DNA from: CAZHAC01 sp964383855
GTDB lineage: Bacteria; Chloroflexota; Dormibacteria; Dormibacterales; Dormibacteraceae
Assembly: GCA_964383855.1 (NCBI GenBank)
Contig: CAYLIP010000004.1
Location: forward strand, 1 to 64,000
DNA: 64,000 nt
Reading direction: 5' to 3'
Shown: positions 23,199 to 32,952 of the stretch, one piece after another
How positions within the stretch are numbered: position 1 is the first letter of the stretch
Layout of the letters: every line of letters begins with the position of its first letter
Notes under the pieces: generated by a model
Databases searched by the model: none
What the model was told of the DNA's origin: nothing
What the model saw: the letters and a program-made list of their open reading frames with translations, nothing else
Program-made: the position numbers and the translations under genes

Positions 23199-24062
23199 TC
23201 AGGTCTGAGCGCCGAAGATGACGACCGCCCTCAGGGCGAGGACGCCCACCAGGACCGCCGCCGGGGCGAGCAGCGGTGAGCGGCCGCGCAGGAAGAACGG
23301 CGTGGCCAGGCCGGCCAGGACCAGCAGCCAGAGCACGATCATGAGGGGCGAGAAGAGCCGCGCCACCGTCCCCGCGACCGCCACGGCGGCCAGGAAGATG
23401 ACGATCAGCACGGCCTCGAGGAGGACGAAGTAGCGGTCGGCCCCCTCGACCCGAAGCACGCTCGGCCGCAGCTCGCGCCGCCAGCCGGCGAGCAGCAGGA
23501 GGAGCGCGGCCGAGCCGGAGAGGCCGGAAGCCAGGAAGAGCCCGCCCAGCGGCCAGGCGTCTGACCAGACAGGCTGGTTGGAGACCGCGAGCAGGACGCC
23601 GGTGTAGGCGGCGACGTAGAGTCCGGCCAGCGAGCCGGCGACCATCCAGGCCGCCGCCAGGGGACCTGTGAAGAAGCCGAGCGGCGAGCCCCGCAGGCCC
23701 ATGAAGGCGTCGACGGCCGAGACGAACGCGAACAGCCCGAAGAGGAGCAGCGCGTAGGCGCCGACCGACATCGGCGACCAGGCCTTGAAGGCGGGCGTGC
23801 CGGCGCCGGTGTCGACCAGCATGTGCCAGAAGCGGAGCGGCTGGCCGAGGTCGACGGTCAGGAAGACCGGGCAGAGGGCGACCGCCAGCAGCGACACGAT
23901 GAAGGCGGTGCGGGAGGCACTGACGTCTTCCGGGCCGCCCCAGAGGCGCAGCATCGTACCCATCACGTACGACCCGCCGGCTATCCCGGCCAGAAAGAAA
24001 TAGGCGAGGATCCACCACTCCCAGGCCGGCGCGCGGACGAAATGCTCGGCGGCCAGGTACAT
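23199..24062 (-). CDS. NrfD/PsrC-type membrane anchor (formate dehydrogenase subunit)
   Basis: A 287-residue integral membrane protein with about eight hydrophobic segments, starting at ATG 24062. AGIAGGSYVMG and LTVDLGQPLRFWHMLV are typical of NrfD/PsrC quinone-binding subunits. Family knowledge: such anchors take electrons from an iron-sulfur subunit to the quinone pool. Its start overlaps the stop of the iron-sulfur gene by 1 nt (TGATG), so it is the last gene of the formate dehydrogenase operon. It replaces the cytochrome b subunit FdnI of the enteric enzyme. Confidence 0.87.
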   Translation of the reverse strand: MYLAAEHFVRAPAWEWWILAYFFLAGIAGGSYVMGTMLRLWGGPEDVSASRTAFIVSLLAVALCPVFLTVDLGQPLRFWHMLVDTGAGTPAFKAWSPMSVGAYALLLFGLFAFVSAVDAFMGLRGSPLGFFTGPLAAAWMVAGSLAGLYVAAYTGVLLAVSNQPVWSDAWPLGGLFLASGLSGSAALLLLLAGWRRELRPSVLRVEGADRYFVLLEAVLIVIFLAAVAVAGTVARLFSPLMIVLWLLVLAGLATPFFLRGRSPLLAPAAVLVGVLALRAVVIFGAQT

Positions 24063-24994
24063 CACCTCTTCCTCCTCGTGCCCGCACCGTCGCCGCCGCC
24101 GTCGCCGTCGCCGCCTTCGCCCCCGCCCCGCGGCCGGCCCGCCGCCGGCGCCGGCTCCCTGGCCGGCTCGACCGGCACCGTCTCGGTCATGGCCGGCGGC
24201 GACCCTCCGCGGCGGCGAAGGGCTATCAAGCCGCCGACCACGGCCAGCACCGCCGTCACGACCGCGCCCAGGTAGCCGGGAATGTTGTTGCGGCTGGGCA
24301 GCACCGCATTGGCGGCGCTGGGCAGCTTGTATGTCTCCGGCTCGTCCATGAGCAGGAAGAAAGAGTTGAGGCCGCCGTAGACGCTGGTGTCGCGCCCGTA
24401 GAGCTGCGCCTTCTTGAAGCCCTGTCCCTGGAGCAGAGCCAGCCGGGCGTCGGCCGCCTTGTGGAGATCGGCGAGCGTGCCGAACTGGATCGACTGCGTG
24501 GGGCAGGCCTTGGCGCAGGCGGGCATGAGGTTGTTCTGGAGCCGGTCGTAGCAGAGCGTGCACTTGTGCGCGGTCCCGGTCGTCGAACTGAAGCCGATCA
24601 CCGAGTACGGGCAGGCGGAGATGCAGTCGCGGCAGCCGTTGCAGACCGGCTGCTGGATGAAAACGGTGTCGAACTCGGTCCGGATGATGGCACCGGTCGG
24701 GCAGACCTCCATGCAGGAGGCGTGCTGGCAGTGCTTGCAGACGTCGGACATCATGAGGAACGCCTGGCCGCCCGCCGCCGTCGGCTGCTTGATCTCGCCG
24801 CCGGCGGGAACGGTCTCGATGAACCGGACATGGCGCCAGTTCTGAGCGTCGAGCTGGCCCGTGTTGTCGAAGGAGTCGAGCAGCAGGTTGGGCTCATTGC
24901 CCTCGAGCTGGTTCCACTCCTTGCAGGCCACCTCGCACGCCTTGCATCCGATGCAGACGGAGGTGTCGGTGAAGAACCCGACCGGCTCGGCCAC
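24062..24994 (-). CDS. fdhB: Formate dehydrogenase iron-sulfur subunit
   Basis: A 310-residue ferredoxin-type subunit with four Cys clusters: CIGCKACEVACKEW (14-27), CKHCQHASCMEVCP (87-100), CNGCRDCISACP (118-129) and CTLCYD with CAKACP. These would bind four [4Fe-4S] centres between FdhA and the membrane subunit. A hydrophobic segment near residues 240-262 may anchor it; the C-terminal 40 residues are Gly/Pro/Arg-rich and encoded by a short CCG/TCG-type simple repeat (24085-24120). GTG start at 24994. Confidence 0.9.
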   Translation of the reverse strand: MAEPVGFFTDTSVCIGCKACEVACKEWNQLEGNEPNLLLDSFDNTGQLDAQNWRHVRFIETVPAGGEIKQPTAAGGQAFLMMSDVCKHCQHASCMEVCPTGAIIRTEFDTVFIQQPVCNGCRDCISACPYSVIGFSSTTGTAHKCTLCYDRLQNNLMPACAKACPTQSIQFGTLADLHKAADARLALLQGQGFKKAQLYGRDTSVYGGLNSFFLLMDEPETYKLPSAANAVLPSRNNIPGYLGAVVTAVLAVVGGLIALRRRGGSPPAMTETVPVEPAREPAPAAGRPRGGGEGGDGDGGGDGAGTRRKR

Positions 24995-25010
24995 TCTGCT
25001 GCTTACCTCC

Positions 25011-25802
25011 TCAAAACCCCATCAGGTTGGGCGTGATCTTGGCCAGCCCGCGGTCGCGCGCGTAGAGGTCGAGGGGGATGGCCGCCAGCTCGTCAACCAC
25101 GGGAACCGCCCGTCCGTCCTTGGCGCAGTCGACGGTGACCAGGTACCGGCGGCAGGACGCGCAGGCGTCGACGCGCAGGCTCGGAAAGACGTCGTGGTCG
25201 GCGTAGACGGGGAGATTCCGGCTCTCCGATTCACCGCAGCCGGCGCAGACCATGCGCGCGACCGGCCAGGCCCGCGCGCAGCGCGAGCACTCGAGCATGC
25301 GCTGGCCGGTCAGCAGCGCCTCGCCGCCGGCCGTGAAGACGGAGACCTGGGGCGGCGCGCCGCACTCAGGGCAGTGCAGCCGATCCGGCGCTTGAGGACG
25401 CGGCATGACGCCGGGCAGCGCCTCCAGCACCGGCGCGCACGAGGCTCGCGCGAGATACCGCGCGGCCGGCTCCTGCTCGGCCCCGGTCAGCCAACCGCCG
25501 ATCGCATCCTGCACGCCGCCCGCATAGACCAGCGCCTGGAGGGCGGTCACCAGCGTCTCCGGACCCACCGCCGCGGTGACGGTGACCACGGCGGGCGCCA
25601 CCGCCTCGGCCACCCAGCGGGGCAGCTCGTCGAAGCCGGGGCCGGCCTCGGTGGCGGCGGTGCCCGCCCGCTCCTGCACATCCAGCAGCGATGCGTAGAG
25701 GCGCAGCATCTCGCCGGCGTGAGGGTAGCGTTCGGCCAGCTCGCGGGCGCGCGTCCTGCGCGCCTGGTAGGTCGCGATCGGGGTCCCCAGTGCGGTGCTC
25801 AC
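25011..25802 (-). CDS. fdhE: Formate dehydrogenase accessory protein FdhE
   Basis: A 263-residue protein with an N-terminal helical region and four C-x2-C rubredoxin-like knuckles (LHCPECG, LECSRCA, VCAGCGE, ACASCR). Family knowledge: FdhE is needed for maturation or export of Tat-dependent formate dehydrogenases. It overlaps the fdhA stop by GTGA (start GTG 25802), which places it inside the formate dehydrogenase operon. The knuckles may bind iron or zinc. Confidence 0.9.
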   Translation of the reverse strand: MSTALGTPIATYQARRTRARELAERYPHAGEMLRLYASLLDVQERAGTAATEAGPGFDELPRWVAEAVAPAVVTVTAAVGPETLVTALQALVYAGGVQDAIGGWLTGAEQEPAARYLARASCAPVLEALPGVMPRPQAPDRLHCPECGAPPQVSVFTAGGEALLTGQRMLECSRCARAWPVARMVCAGCGESESRNLPVYADHDVFPSLRVDACASCRRYLVTVDCAKDGRAVPVVDELAAIPLDLYARDRGLAKITPNLMGF

Positions 25803-28800
25803 AGCTTCTTGATGTTGACGAGGAACGACTTGAACTCGGGGGTGCGCGAGTTGGCGTCGCCCACGAACGGGGTGAGGGCGTTGGCAAGCCAGTTCTTCGA
25901 GCGGTCGGGGTTCTGCTCGGCCGATACGCCGACGAAGCCCCAGTGGATGGGGATCCCGATGTGATAGACCTTCTTGCCGCCGACCGTGAGCGGCCCCAGT
26001 CGCTTGGTCACAAGCGCGGCCACCGTCAGCTTGCCGCGGGGGTTGAACACCTCGACCGCGTCACCGTTGGCGATGCCAAGCTTGGCGGCCAGCTCCTCGG
26101 GCACCTCGACGAAGGCCTGGGGCTGCAGGCCGACCAGCAGCGGCACGTGCTGCGTCACGTAGTGCTCGTGCTCCGTCAGGCGGTAGCTGGTGGCGATGTA
26201 CGGGTAGTCCTTGGCGGTGCCGAACCGGCTCTTACGGCCCGCCTGCTGGTCGTACAGGAAGGCCACCGGGGACTCGCTCTGGCCGGGATGGAGCGGGTTC
26301 GGGATCGGCGACTCGATGGGCTCGTAGTGCTCGGGAAAGGGCCCGTCGTTGAGCGAGTTGCTGAAGAGCCGGCCCACCCCCTCGCCGTTCATGATGAAAG
26401 GCAGCCAGGCGACCGGATCCTGGGTGATCGGCTTCATGGTGGGCGGGTAGTCGGGCACGTCGCCCACCCACTTGGAGCCGTCCCACTGGATGCCGGCGCG
26501 CTTGGGGTCCCAGGGCTTGCCGTCCAGGTCGGCGGAGGCGCGGTTGTAGAGGATCCGCCGGTTGAGCGGCCACGTCCAGCCCCACTGGTGGTAGAAGCCA
26601 AGGCCGGTCGGATCGTTCTTGGCCGGGTCCTGGATGCCGTCGCGGCGCTTCATGAGGTTGCCGGCGTCGGGATAGGAGCCGGTGTAGATCCAGTCGCCGG
26701 CGGTGGTGGAGCCGTCGTCCTTCAGGTTGGCGAAGGTCGTCAGCTGCTTGCCGGTCGTGAGGTCCTGGCCATTGATCTCGCGGGCGAGCTCGTCCAGGTC
26801 GGGCTTGACCGGGTCCTTGTAATTGAAGGTCAGCGCCTTGATCGGGTCGGGAAACTTGCCGCCTGACTGGTAGAGCTTGCGCACCCGCTGAAAGAGATCG
26901 GCCAGGATCCAGTGGTCGTGCCGCGATTCACCCTCGGGCGGGATCACGGCGTCCTTCCACTGGCCCATCCGCCCGCTGTTGACGAAGGAGCCCTCCTTCT
27001 CGATCCAGTGCGTCGCGGGCAGCATGAAGACCTCGGTCTGGATGTTCTTGGGGTCGAGGCCGGGCGCATGCCAGAACTCGCTGGACGTCGTCTTGAGCGG
27101 GTCCATCACGACCAGCCACTTGAGGTTGGACAGCGCTTGCAGGACCTGGTTGGAGTCGGGACCGATGCTGGTCGCCGTCATCCCGCTCAGGATCACCCCC
27201 TGCATCTTTCCCTTCAGCGCCTGGTCGTAGATCGAGATCCAGCTCGAGTTGGCCGCCGGCTTGGGGATGTAGGAGTACGCGAAGTCGTTGTCCTTGGTCG
27301 CGGCATCGCCGTACCAGGTCTTCAGCAGCGAGACCAGGAACTTCTTGTAGTTGAGACCGAAAAAGTTCCAGGAGTTGGGGTCGCTCTTCTTGGGCGGCGC
27401 TTTGTCGTTGTACTGGGCGACCGTCTGCCATGCGGGATCGGGGATCTTGAGATAGCCGGGAAGGATCTCCCAGGAGATGGCGTTGTCCGTGTTGCCCTGG
27501 ATGTTGGCGTGTCCGCGCTCGGCGTTCATGCCGCCGCCGGGCATGCCCATGTTGCCCAGCAGCAGCTGGAGGACGGCGCCGCTGCGGATCAGCTGGACGC
27601 CGGTGGTGTGGTGCGTCAGGCCGACCGCGTAGACGATCGTCATCACCTTGTCCGGCTTCCCCATCTCGCCGACCAGCCTGGCGACCTCCAGGAACTGGTC
27701 CTTAGGTATGCCGGTGACCTGCTCCACCATCTCCGGCGTGTAGCGCGAGTAGTGCTTCTTCATGAGCTGGAAGACGGTCTGCGGGTCCTGCAGCGTCATG
27801 TCGCGGGCGGCGTAGCTGTCGCTGCCGGTGGTCTGCGGTCCCTGGCCCTGCCCCAACCCTGCGTTCTGGTCGTTCTGGCTGGGCGGCGTGGCGTTCTGGT
27901 ACGCCCAGGTCGAGATGTCGTAGCTGCGCTTGGCCTTGTCGTAGCCGCTGAACAGCCCGTCCGTGAAGCCGAAGCCCTCCTTAACCAGGAAGGAGGCGTT
28001 GGTGTAGTGCTTGACGTACTCGGCCTGGTGGAGGTTGTTCGAGAGCACGTAGTTGATCAGTCCGCCGAAGTAGGCGACGTCGCTACCCGTGCGAATGCGC
28101 AGGTAGATGTCGGCCATCGCCGAAGTCCGCGTGAAGCGCGGGTCGGCGTGGACGATCCGGGCACCGCCGCCGCTGCCCGGACCCCGCTTGGGATCGAGCT
28201 TGGCCTTGACGAACCACTGGAACCCGACCGGGTGCGCCTCCGCCGGGTTGGCGCCGTTGATCAGGATCAGGTCGGCGTTCTTGATGTCGCGCCAGTGGTT
28301 GGTCATGGCGCCTCTCCCGAACGTGGCCGCCAAACTGACGACCGTCGGGCCGTGTCAAACGCGGGCCTGTTGCTCTATGTGCACCACGCCAAGGCCACGC
28401 ATGACCTTGGCGGCGAAGTAGCCCTCCTCGCTGCTGAAGGCGGCCCCGCCGGCGAAGGCGATGCCCTCGGTCCGGTTGACCGTGTTGCCGGCCGCATCCT
28501 GGGCGACGAACGTCGCGTCCCGCGAAGCCTTGATGTTCTGCGCGATCTTGTCGAGCACGAAGTCCCAGGACTTCTCCTGCCAGGCGGAGCTGCCGGGAGC
28601 CCGGTAGAGCGGCTTCTGAACGCGGCGGGCGGACACGGCCAGCTGCATGGAGCTGGCGCCCTTGGGACACAGCCGGCCCTCGTTGACCGGGCTGTTGGGG
28701 TCGCCTTCGATCTGCAGGAGCTCGGTCTTGCCGCCGGCGCCGGTCCGCGTGTAGGCGACCAGCGAGCAGCCCACCGCGCAGTAGGGGCAGACGCTGTGCG

Positions 28801-28939
28801 ATTCCCTGGCGTCGGCGATCCGCAGGCCCTGGCTCACGGTGCGTGCCTGAGCGAGATCAAAGCCGAGCCCGGCCACGCCCAGGGCGGCGGTGGAGGCTGC
28901 TCCAATCTTGATGAAGTCACGCCTGGAGACGTGAGTCAT
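25799..28939 (-). CDS. fdhA: Formate dehydrogenase catalytic subunit, Sec-containing (Sec195)
   Basis: Read through TGA (complement 28355-28357) the gene encodes 1046 residues, the full length of an FdnG-type alpha subunit. A Tat signal (SRRDFIKIGAASTAALG) starts it, then a [4Fe-4S] site CPYCAVGC with LCPKG, then ARV, TGA, HGPTVVSLAATFGRG. Enteric FdnG has Sec196 in the same motif. Sec ligates the Mo/W pterin cofactor and oxidises formate. Downstream the molybdopterin domains continue (GMPGGGMNAERGHAN, TNDN-type motifs) to a C-terminal DVEVFN-like cofactor domain. A SECIS-like hairpin follows the TGA. ATG 28939 has an AGGAGGG site. A conventional call splits it into a 194-residue N-terminal piece and an 844-residue C-terminal piece. 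Confidence 0.93.
28325..28343 (-). promoter_or_regulatory. Putative bacterial SECIS of fdhA
   Basis: From +12 to +30 after the TGA, GGUCGUC pairs with GGCGGCC (7 bp with two G-U) around a five-base loop AGUUU; loop starts at +19 and G is its second base. This closely parallels the E. coli fdhF/fdnG elements in position and shape. Confidence 0.8.
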
Positions 28940-28989
28940 TTACGCCCTCCTGTTACCCGCGGATCGTGCGCCCCGACAATATCCCGCGG

Positions 28990-29856
28990 TCAGGCAAGCG
29001 TCAACGGACCGGTTTGGGTGAGCGCGGCCGCGCCCGAGTAGATGTTGAAGCGGCCGTCCCTGACGAACCCGGCGAGCGTCAGGCCGAACCGCCTCGCCGC
29101 CTCGACCGCGAGGCTGGAGGGGGCGCCGACCGCGATCACCGCCGGGATCCCGGCCACGATCGCCTTCTGGGCGACCTCGTAGCCCACTCGGCCGCTCACC
29201 GCGAGCACCAGCGCCGAGAGGTCGCGAGCATCGAGCATCGAGCGGCCCACGACCTTGTCGACGGCGTTGTGGCGCCCGATGTCCTCGCGCACCACCACCG
29301 CTTCGCCGGCGGCCGTGAAGAGGCCGGCACCGTGCAGCCCGCCCGTTCGCTCGAAGATGCCCTGAGCCGCCCGAAGCCGGTGGGCGAGCCGGGGCAGCAG
29401 CGCCGCCTCCAGGCGGGGTGCCGGCCCCAGGGCGCGCACATCGTGGGCCAGCTCCTCCACCGTCGTCTGGCCGCAGACGCCGCACGCCGAGCTGACCGGC
29501 AGCGCCCGCGCCCGTACCCTCCCCGCCGCCGCCGGCGCCAGCCGGACGTCGACCGCGTTCGACTCGAGCAGGCTGCGTTCGATCGTGACCGCCGTCTCGG
29601 ACACCTCGGAATCCGGAAGCTCGGCCGAGGCGGCCAGGCTCTTCACGTCGGGCAGCGCCTGGATGACGCGCTCGCTGCGGAGCAGCCCCAACGCCAGCTC
29701 CACGTCCGAGCCCGGCGTGCGCATCACGATCGACCACGGGCTGCCGTCGATCAGCAGCTGGAGCGGCTCCTCGGCCGCCACCTGGTCGTCCTCGACCGTG
29801 AATGCCCCCTCGATCCAGCGGGTCACCGTGATCGGCGGGGCCTGCGGCCGCGGCAT
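28990..29856 (-). CDS. fdhD: Formate dehydrogenase accessory sulfurtransferase FdhD
   Basis: A 288-residue protein with the FdhD hallmark SACGVCG (about residues 123-129), GLHGAGLFTA and VREDIGRHNAVDKVVG. Family knowledge: FdhD binds the molybdopterin cofactor and passes sulfur from a cysteine desulfurase to the formate dehydrogenase active site. ATG 29856 is chosen because AGGA precedes it at 8 nt; a GTG at 29877 is possible. It lies 50 bp upstream of fdhA on the same strand and is the first gene of the five-gene operon. Confidence 0.92.
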   Translation of the reverse strand: MPRPQAPPITVTRWIEGAFTVEDDQVAAEEPLQLLIDGSPWSIVMRTPGSDVELALGLLRSERVIQALPDVKSLAASAELPDSEVSETAVTIERSLLESNAVDVRLAPAAAGRVRARALPVSSACGVCGQTTVEELAHDVRALGPAPRLEAALLPRLAHRLRAAQGIFERTGGLHGAGLFTAAGEAVVVREDIGRHNAVDKVVGRSMLDARDLSALVLAVSGRVGYEVAQKAIVAGIPAVIAVGAPSSLAVEAARRFGLTLAGFVRDGRFNIYSGAAALTQTGPLTLA

Positions 29857-29883
29857 GGCGCTGATCCTATACTCCACGCTCCG

Positions 29884-30300
29884 ATGCTCCCAGTCGTGGT
29901 CGAGCTGCCGGGTGAGTTCGAGTCGGCCGGGGAGTGGCTGGCCGACGCCCAGGCCATGGAGTCAGCGGGCGCCGCGGCCCTGCTCGTCAAGGCCGGGTCA
30001 CTCGATCGCCAGGCCCTGCTCGCCGCGCTGGCCGCCTCGACCCTTCGCGTGACCATCGCCGCCGCTGATGCTTCCCCGACCGTTCGGCTCCTGGGCCGCG
30101 GACGCGTCGTCGCCGAGGACGACGGGTGGCGACGCCTTCCCGAGCCCGAGAGCCGGGCTCACTGGCGCGAACTGCACGCGGAGGCCGAGGCCGGCGGCGC
30201 AACCGGCGTCGTCGCAGCCTTCAGCCCGCGGCTGCTCGACCTCCTCCGCAACGACGACGTGGAGGAGGATCGCTCCGACCTCCGGCTCGCGCAGGGCTGA
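29884..30300 (+). CDS. Hypothetical protein
   Basis: A 138-residue acidic protein beginning LPVVVELPGEFESAGEWLAD, rich in alternating hydrophobic strand and helix segments (AALLVKAGSLDRQALLAALAA, RVTIAAADASPTVRLLGRG). This alternation resembles a piece of a TIM-barrel of the luciferase-like type, but no catalytic motif is visible, so I leave it unassigned. Divergent from fdhD with a 27-bp gap between start codons, so the two share a promoter region. Confidence 0.55.
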   Translation: MLPVVVELPGEFESAGEWLADAQAMESAGAAALLVKAGSLDRQALLAALAASTLRVTIAAADASPTVRLLGRGRVVAEDDGWRRLPEPESRAHWRELHAEAEAGGATGVVAAFSPRLLDLLRNDDVEEDRSDLRLAQG

Positions 30301-30340
30301 CCGCCGAGGCCGTTCGGCGCTAAATTCTCTTGCCGTGAGC

Positions 30341-30670
30341 ATGGATTCCGTAAACGAGCCCAGGAACGGCACGGTCCTGCGGTTGGTGGCGGACGACCGC
30401 GGCAACTACGTCGAGGTCAACGACGAGGCCGTCCGGGTTCTCGGCTACAGCCGCGAGGAGCTCCTGCAGATGAGCGTGTGGGACCTCACTCCGGGCGCCC
30501 GCGAGCTCGACGGCCTGGCCATGTGGCAGGACTTCATTCGCAGCGGCGAGCAGTCCGGGGAGTACGTGATGAAGACCAAGGGCGGTGCCCTGCTCAAGCT
30601 GTACTACCGCGCGCGCGCCAACATCGCGCCCGGCCGCCACGAGTCGATCCTGACGCTGATCCCGAGTTAG
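30341..30670 (+). CDS. Single PAS domain protein
   Basis: A 109-residue PAS domain: VADDRGNYVEVNDEAVRVLG with GYSREELLQMSVWDLTP is the PAS core, followed by the final strands (TKGGALLKLYYRARANI, SILTLIPS). No output domain is attached, so it likely works by contact with another protein; the KdpD-like kinase begins 37 bp downstream. GTG 30335 is an alternative start two codons upstream. A bound ligand cannot be inferred. Confidence 0.8.
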   Translation: MDSVNEPRNGTVLRLVADDRGNYVEVNDEAVRVLGYSREELLQMSVWDLTPGARELDGLAMWQDFIRSGEQSGEYVMKTKGGALLKLYYRARANIAPGRHESILTLIPS

Positions 30671-30706
30671 CGAGCCGGTCAGCGGGCGGGGCTATCCTCG
30701 GCGCAA

Positions 30707-32176
30707 ATGCGCCGCCTTGCTCCGTACCTGGCGGGCGCCGCCGGCGTCATCCTGGTCACCGCCGCGATCGGCGCCGTCCGGCGCTGGCTCGACACGCCCG
30801 CCCTCACCGTCGCCTACATCGTGCTCGTGATCTATGTCGGGGCACGCTCGGGACGTCTGCCGGCGCTGGCGACCGCGGTGCTCGGCTTCGCCGTCTACGA
30901 GTTCTTCTTCGTACCCCCGTACGGCTCGCCGGCGATCAGCGCGCCGCGCGACGCCGTCAGCCTGGTCCTGCTGCTGGCCGCCGCAGCCCTCAGCGAGCGA
31001 ATCGTCGGCGCCCTCGTGCAGCGAAGCATGGGCGCGGAGGCCAAGGCGCGGGAGTCACAGAGCCTTTACGAGGTGGCGTTCGCCGCGCTCGGCAAGGCCG
31101 AGCCCGCGGCCGCCCTCGAGCTGCTCTGCCATCGCGCCGCGCACGAGCCGGGGATCCTCTCCATGACCATCCTCGAGGAGAAGGACGGCAGGCTCGAGGT
31201 GCTGGCCGGCCCGGCGCCGAGCGCGCCCGAGTCTTCACGGGCGGGCTGGGTGGCGGCGCACGGGCAATCGCTCGGGGTGCGCCTGGACGGTGGCGGGCTC
31301 GCACTCCTGAAGACCTTCCCGACCGAGCCGGCGTACGTCCGGCTCCCGGCCGGGGTGGCTGTCATCCGGGTGGCGGCGTCCGGGCCTTCGTCGGAGTCGG
31401 CGCGCGTCCTGGCGGCGCTGGCGGCCATGGCCGGCCTGCTCCTCGACCGCCGTCGCGTCGGCGAGCAGGCCGAACGCGCGCGCTCGGCCGAGGAATCCGA
31501 CCGGCTCAAGACGAGCGTTCTCTCTGCCCTCACCCACGACGTCAAGACGCCGCTCGCCTCGCTCCAGACCGGCCTCGGCGCGATGGAGCTCGATCCGCGG
31601 CTGAACGAGGAGCAGCGACAGATGCTGCAGGGCCTCGAGTCGCAGGCAGCGCGCCTCGACCGCATCGTCCACAACGTGCTGACGCTGACTCGGCTGGACG
31701 TGGGGCCACCCGGCGTGAGCGCCCCGGTGTCCCTGCCCGAGGTCGTCGGCTCGGCGGTCACATCGCTGGAGCGGGTCCTCTCGCCTTTCAAGCTCGACGT
31801 CAGGGTGCCGGAAGATCTGCCACCGGTGCTGGCCGACGAGGTGGAGCTCGACCGGGTGTTCACCAACCTGCTCGACAACGCCGCCCACTGGGCGCCCGCG
31901 GGCGCTCACATCGAGGTCGGCGCGCGGGCGCGCGAGGCGCGGGTGGAGGCCTGGGTCGAGAACGAGGGCCCGGATATCCCGCCCCAGGCGCTGAGCGAGA
32001 TCTTCGCCAGCTACTGGACGCAGCGGCCGGAGGGTTCCGGCCTCGGACTCGCCATCTGCCGCCGGATCCTGGAGAGGCATGGTGGCTCGATCAGCGTCCG
32101 CAACACGCGGCGCGGGCCCCGGTTCACCCTCCGGCTCCCGATCGCCGGCGAGGCCCGGGCGGACAAGCAGCCTTGA
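30707..32176 (+). CDS. KdpD-like sensor histidine kinase (short form)
   Basis: A 489-residue kinase. Residues 5-110 contain the four-helix DUF4118 membrane module (VAYIVLVIYVGARSG, FFFVPPYG), then a GAF-like region (120-250), HisKA with ALTHDVKTPLASLQTG (about 270-285) and HATPase with NLLDNAAHWAP and GSGLGLAICRRIL. It lacks the N-terminal UspA-like and KdpD domains of full KdpD, so it resembles the truncated KdpD-type kinases. It overlaps the response regulator gene by TTGA and likely phosphorylates it. Confidence 0.9.
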   Translation: MRRLAPYLAGAAGVILVTAAIGAVRRWLDTPALTVAYIVLVIYVGARSGRLPALATAVLGFAVYEFFFVPPYGSPAISAPRDAVSLVLLLAAAALSERIVGALVQRSMGAEAKARESQSLYEVAFAALGKAEPAAALELLCHRAAHEPGILSMTILEEKDGRLEVLAGPAPSAPESSRAGWVAAHGQSLGVRLDGGGLALLKTFPTEPAYVRLPAGVAVIRVAASGPSSESARVLAALAAMAGLLLDRRRVGEQAERARSAEESDRLKTSVLSALTHDVKTPLASLQTGLGAMELDPRLNEEQRQMLQGLESQAARLDRIVHNVLTLTRLDVGPPGVSAPVSLPEVVGSAVTSLERVLSPFKLDVRVPEDLPPVLADEVELDRVFTNLLDNAAHWAPAGAHIEVGARAREARVEAWVENEGPDIPPQALSEIFASYWTQRPEGSGLGLAICRRILERHGGSISVRNTRRGPRFTLRLPIAGEARADKQP

Positions 32177-32853
32177 GCGGTCGGGTCCTGGTCGTCGACG
32201 ACGAGGAGGAGATGCGCCGCGCCCTGCGCACGGGCCTCATGCATTCGGAGTTCGAAGTCCGGGCGGTGGCCAGCGGCGAGGAGGCGCTCGAGGTGCTCGG
32301 CAGCTGGAGGCCGGACGTGCTGCTGCTCGACCTCGGCCTCCCGGGCATCGGCGGCCTGGAGGTCCTGCGCAGGCTGCGCAGGCGCGGCGACCGGGTGGCC
32401 GTGCTCGTGGTCAGCGTCATGCCCGACGAGCGAGACAAGGTCGAGGCGCTGGAGCTCGGGGCCGACGACTACGTCGTCAAGCCGTTTGGGATGCGCGAGC
32501 TGCTGGCCCGGATCCGGGCCGTGCTCCGCCGCCAGGCCGGCGCACGCGAGCCCGTGCTCGAGGCGGGCGACCTGCGCATCGACCTCGCGCGCCGCGAGGT
32601 CACCCGGGCCGGGCGGCCGGTCCGGCTGACCCCGACCGAGTACGAGGTGCTGCGCACCCTGGCCATGCGCGCGGGCCGTCCGATCACCCACACCGCCCTG
32701 CTCCGCGAGGTGTGGGGAGAGTACGCGGTCGGCGACCGCTACAACACGCGCTACGTGGTGGCGCAACTGCGCAAAAAGCTCGGCGACGACGCCGCCCGCC
32801 CGCGGTACATAACCAGCGTGCCGGGAGTCGGCTACCGCCTGGAAACCGGATAG
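32173..32853 (+). CDS. OmpR/KdpE-type response regulator
   Basis: A 226-residue regulator: receiver domain with VLVVDDEEEMRR, phosphoacceptor in VLLLDLGLPG and the ADDYVVKPFG Lys region, followed by a winged-helix domain with LTPTEYEVLRTLAMRAGRP and YITSVPGVGYRLE. It starts at TTG 32173, overlapping the kinase stop. Together with the kinase it forms a KdpDE-like two-component pair. No kdpFABC operon is in the window; the APC permease at 33177 is a plausible target. Confidence 0.92.
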   Translation: MSGRVLVVDDEEEMRRALRTGLMHSEFEVRAVASGEEALEVLGSWRPDVLLLDLGLPGIGGLEVLRRLRRRGDRVAVLVVSVMPDERDKVEALELGADDYVVKPFGMRELLARIRAVLRRQAGAREPVLEAGDLRIDLARREVTRAGRPVRLTPTEYEVLRTLAMRAGRPITHTALLREVWGEYAVGDRYNTRYVVAQLRKKLGDDAARPRYITSVPGVGYRLETG

Positions 32854-32952
32854 CCGCTCGCGATCCCCGCGCCGTCCGATCCATACGGGATCCATACGGG
32901 AGCGCGGGGTTTTCTCACGGCCTGCATACGCGCCCCGACCTAGTTTGGAAGC

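Noticed and set aside
26912..29041. A 709-codon plus-strand open frame through fdhA
   Set aside because: It is antisense to the formate dehydrogenase gene, has no family motif, and results from GC-rich codon bias on the other strand.
30478..32853. A 791-codon frame ending in the response regulator
   Set aside because: The upstream part is the wrong frame of the kinase gene (Arg/Ala/Gly-rich); the real start is TTG 32173 overlapping the kinase stop.
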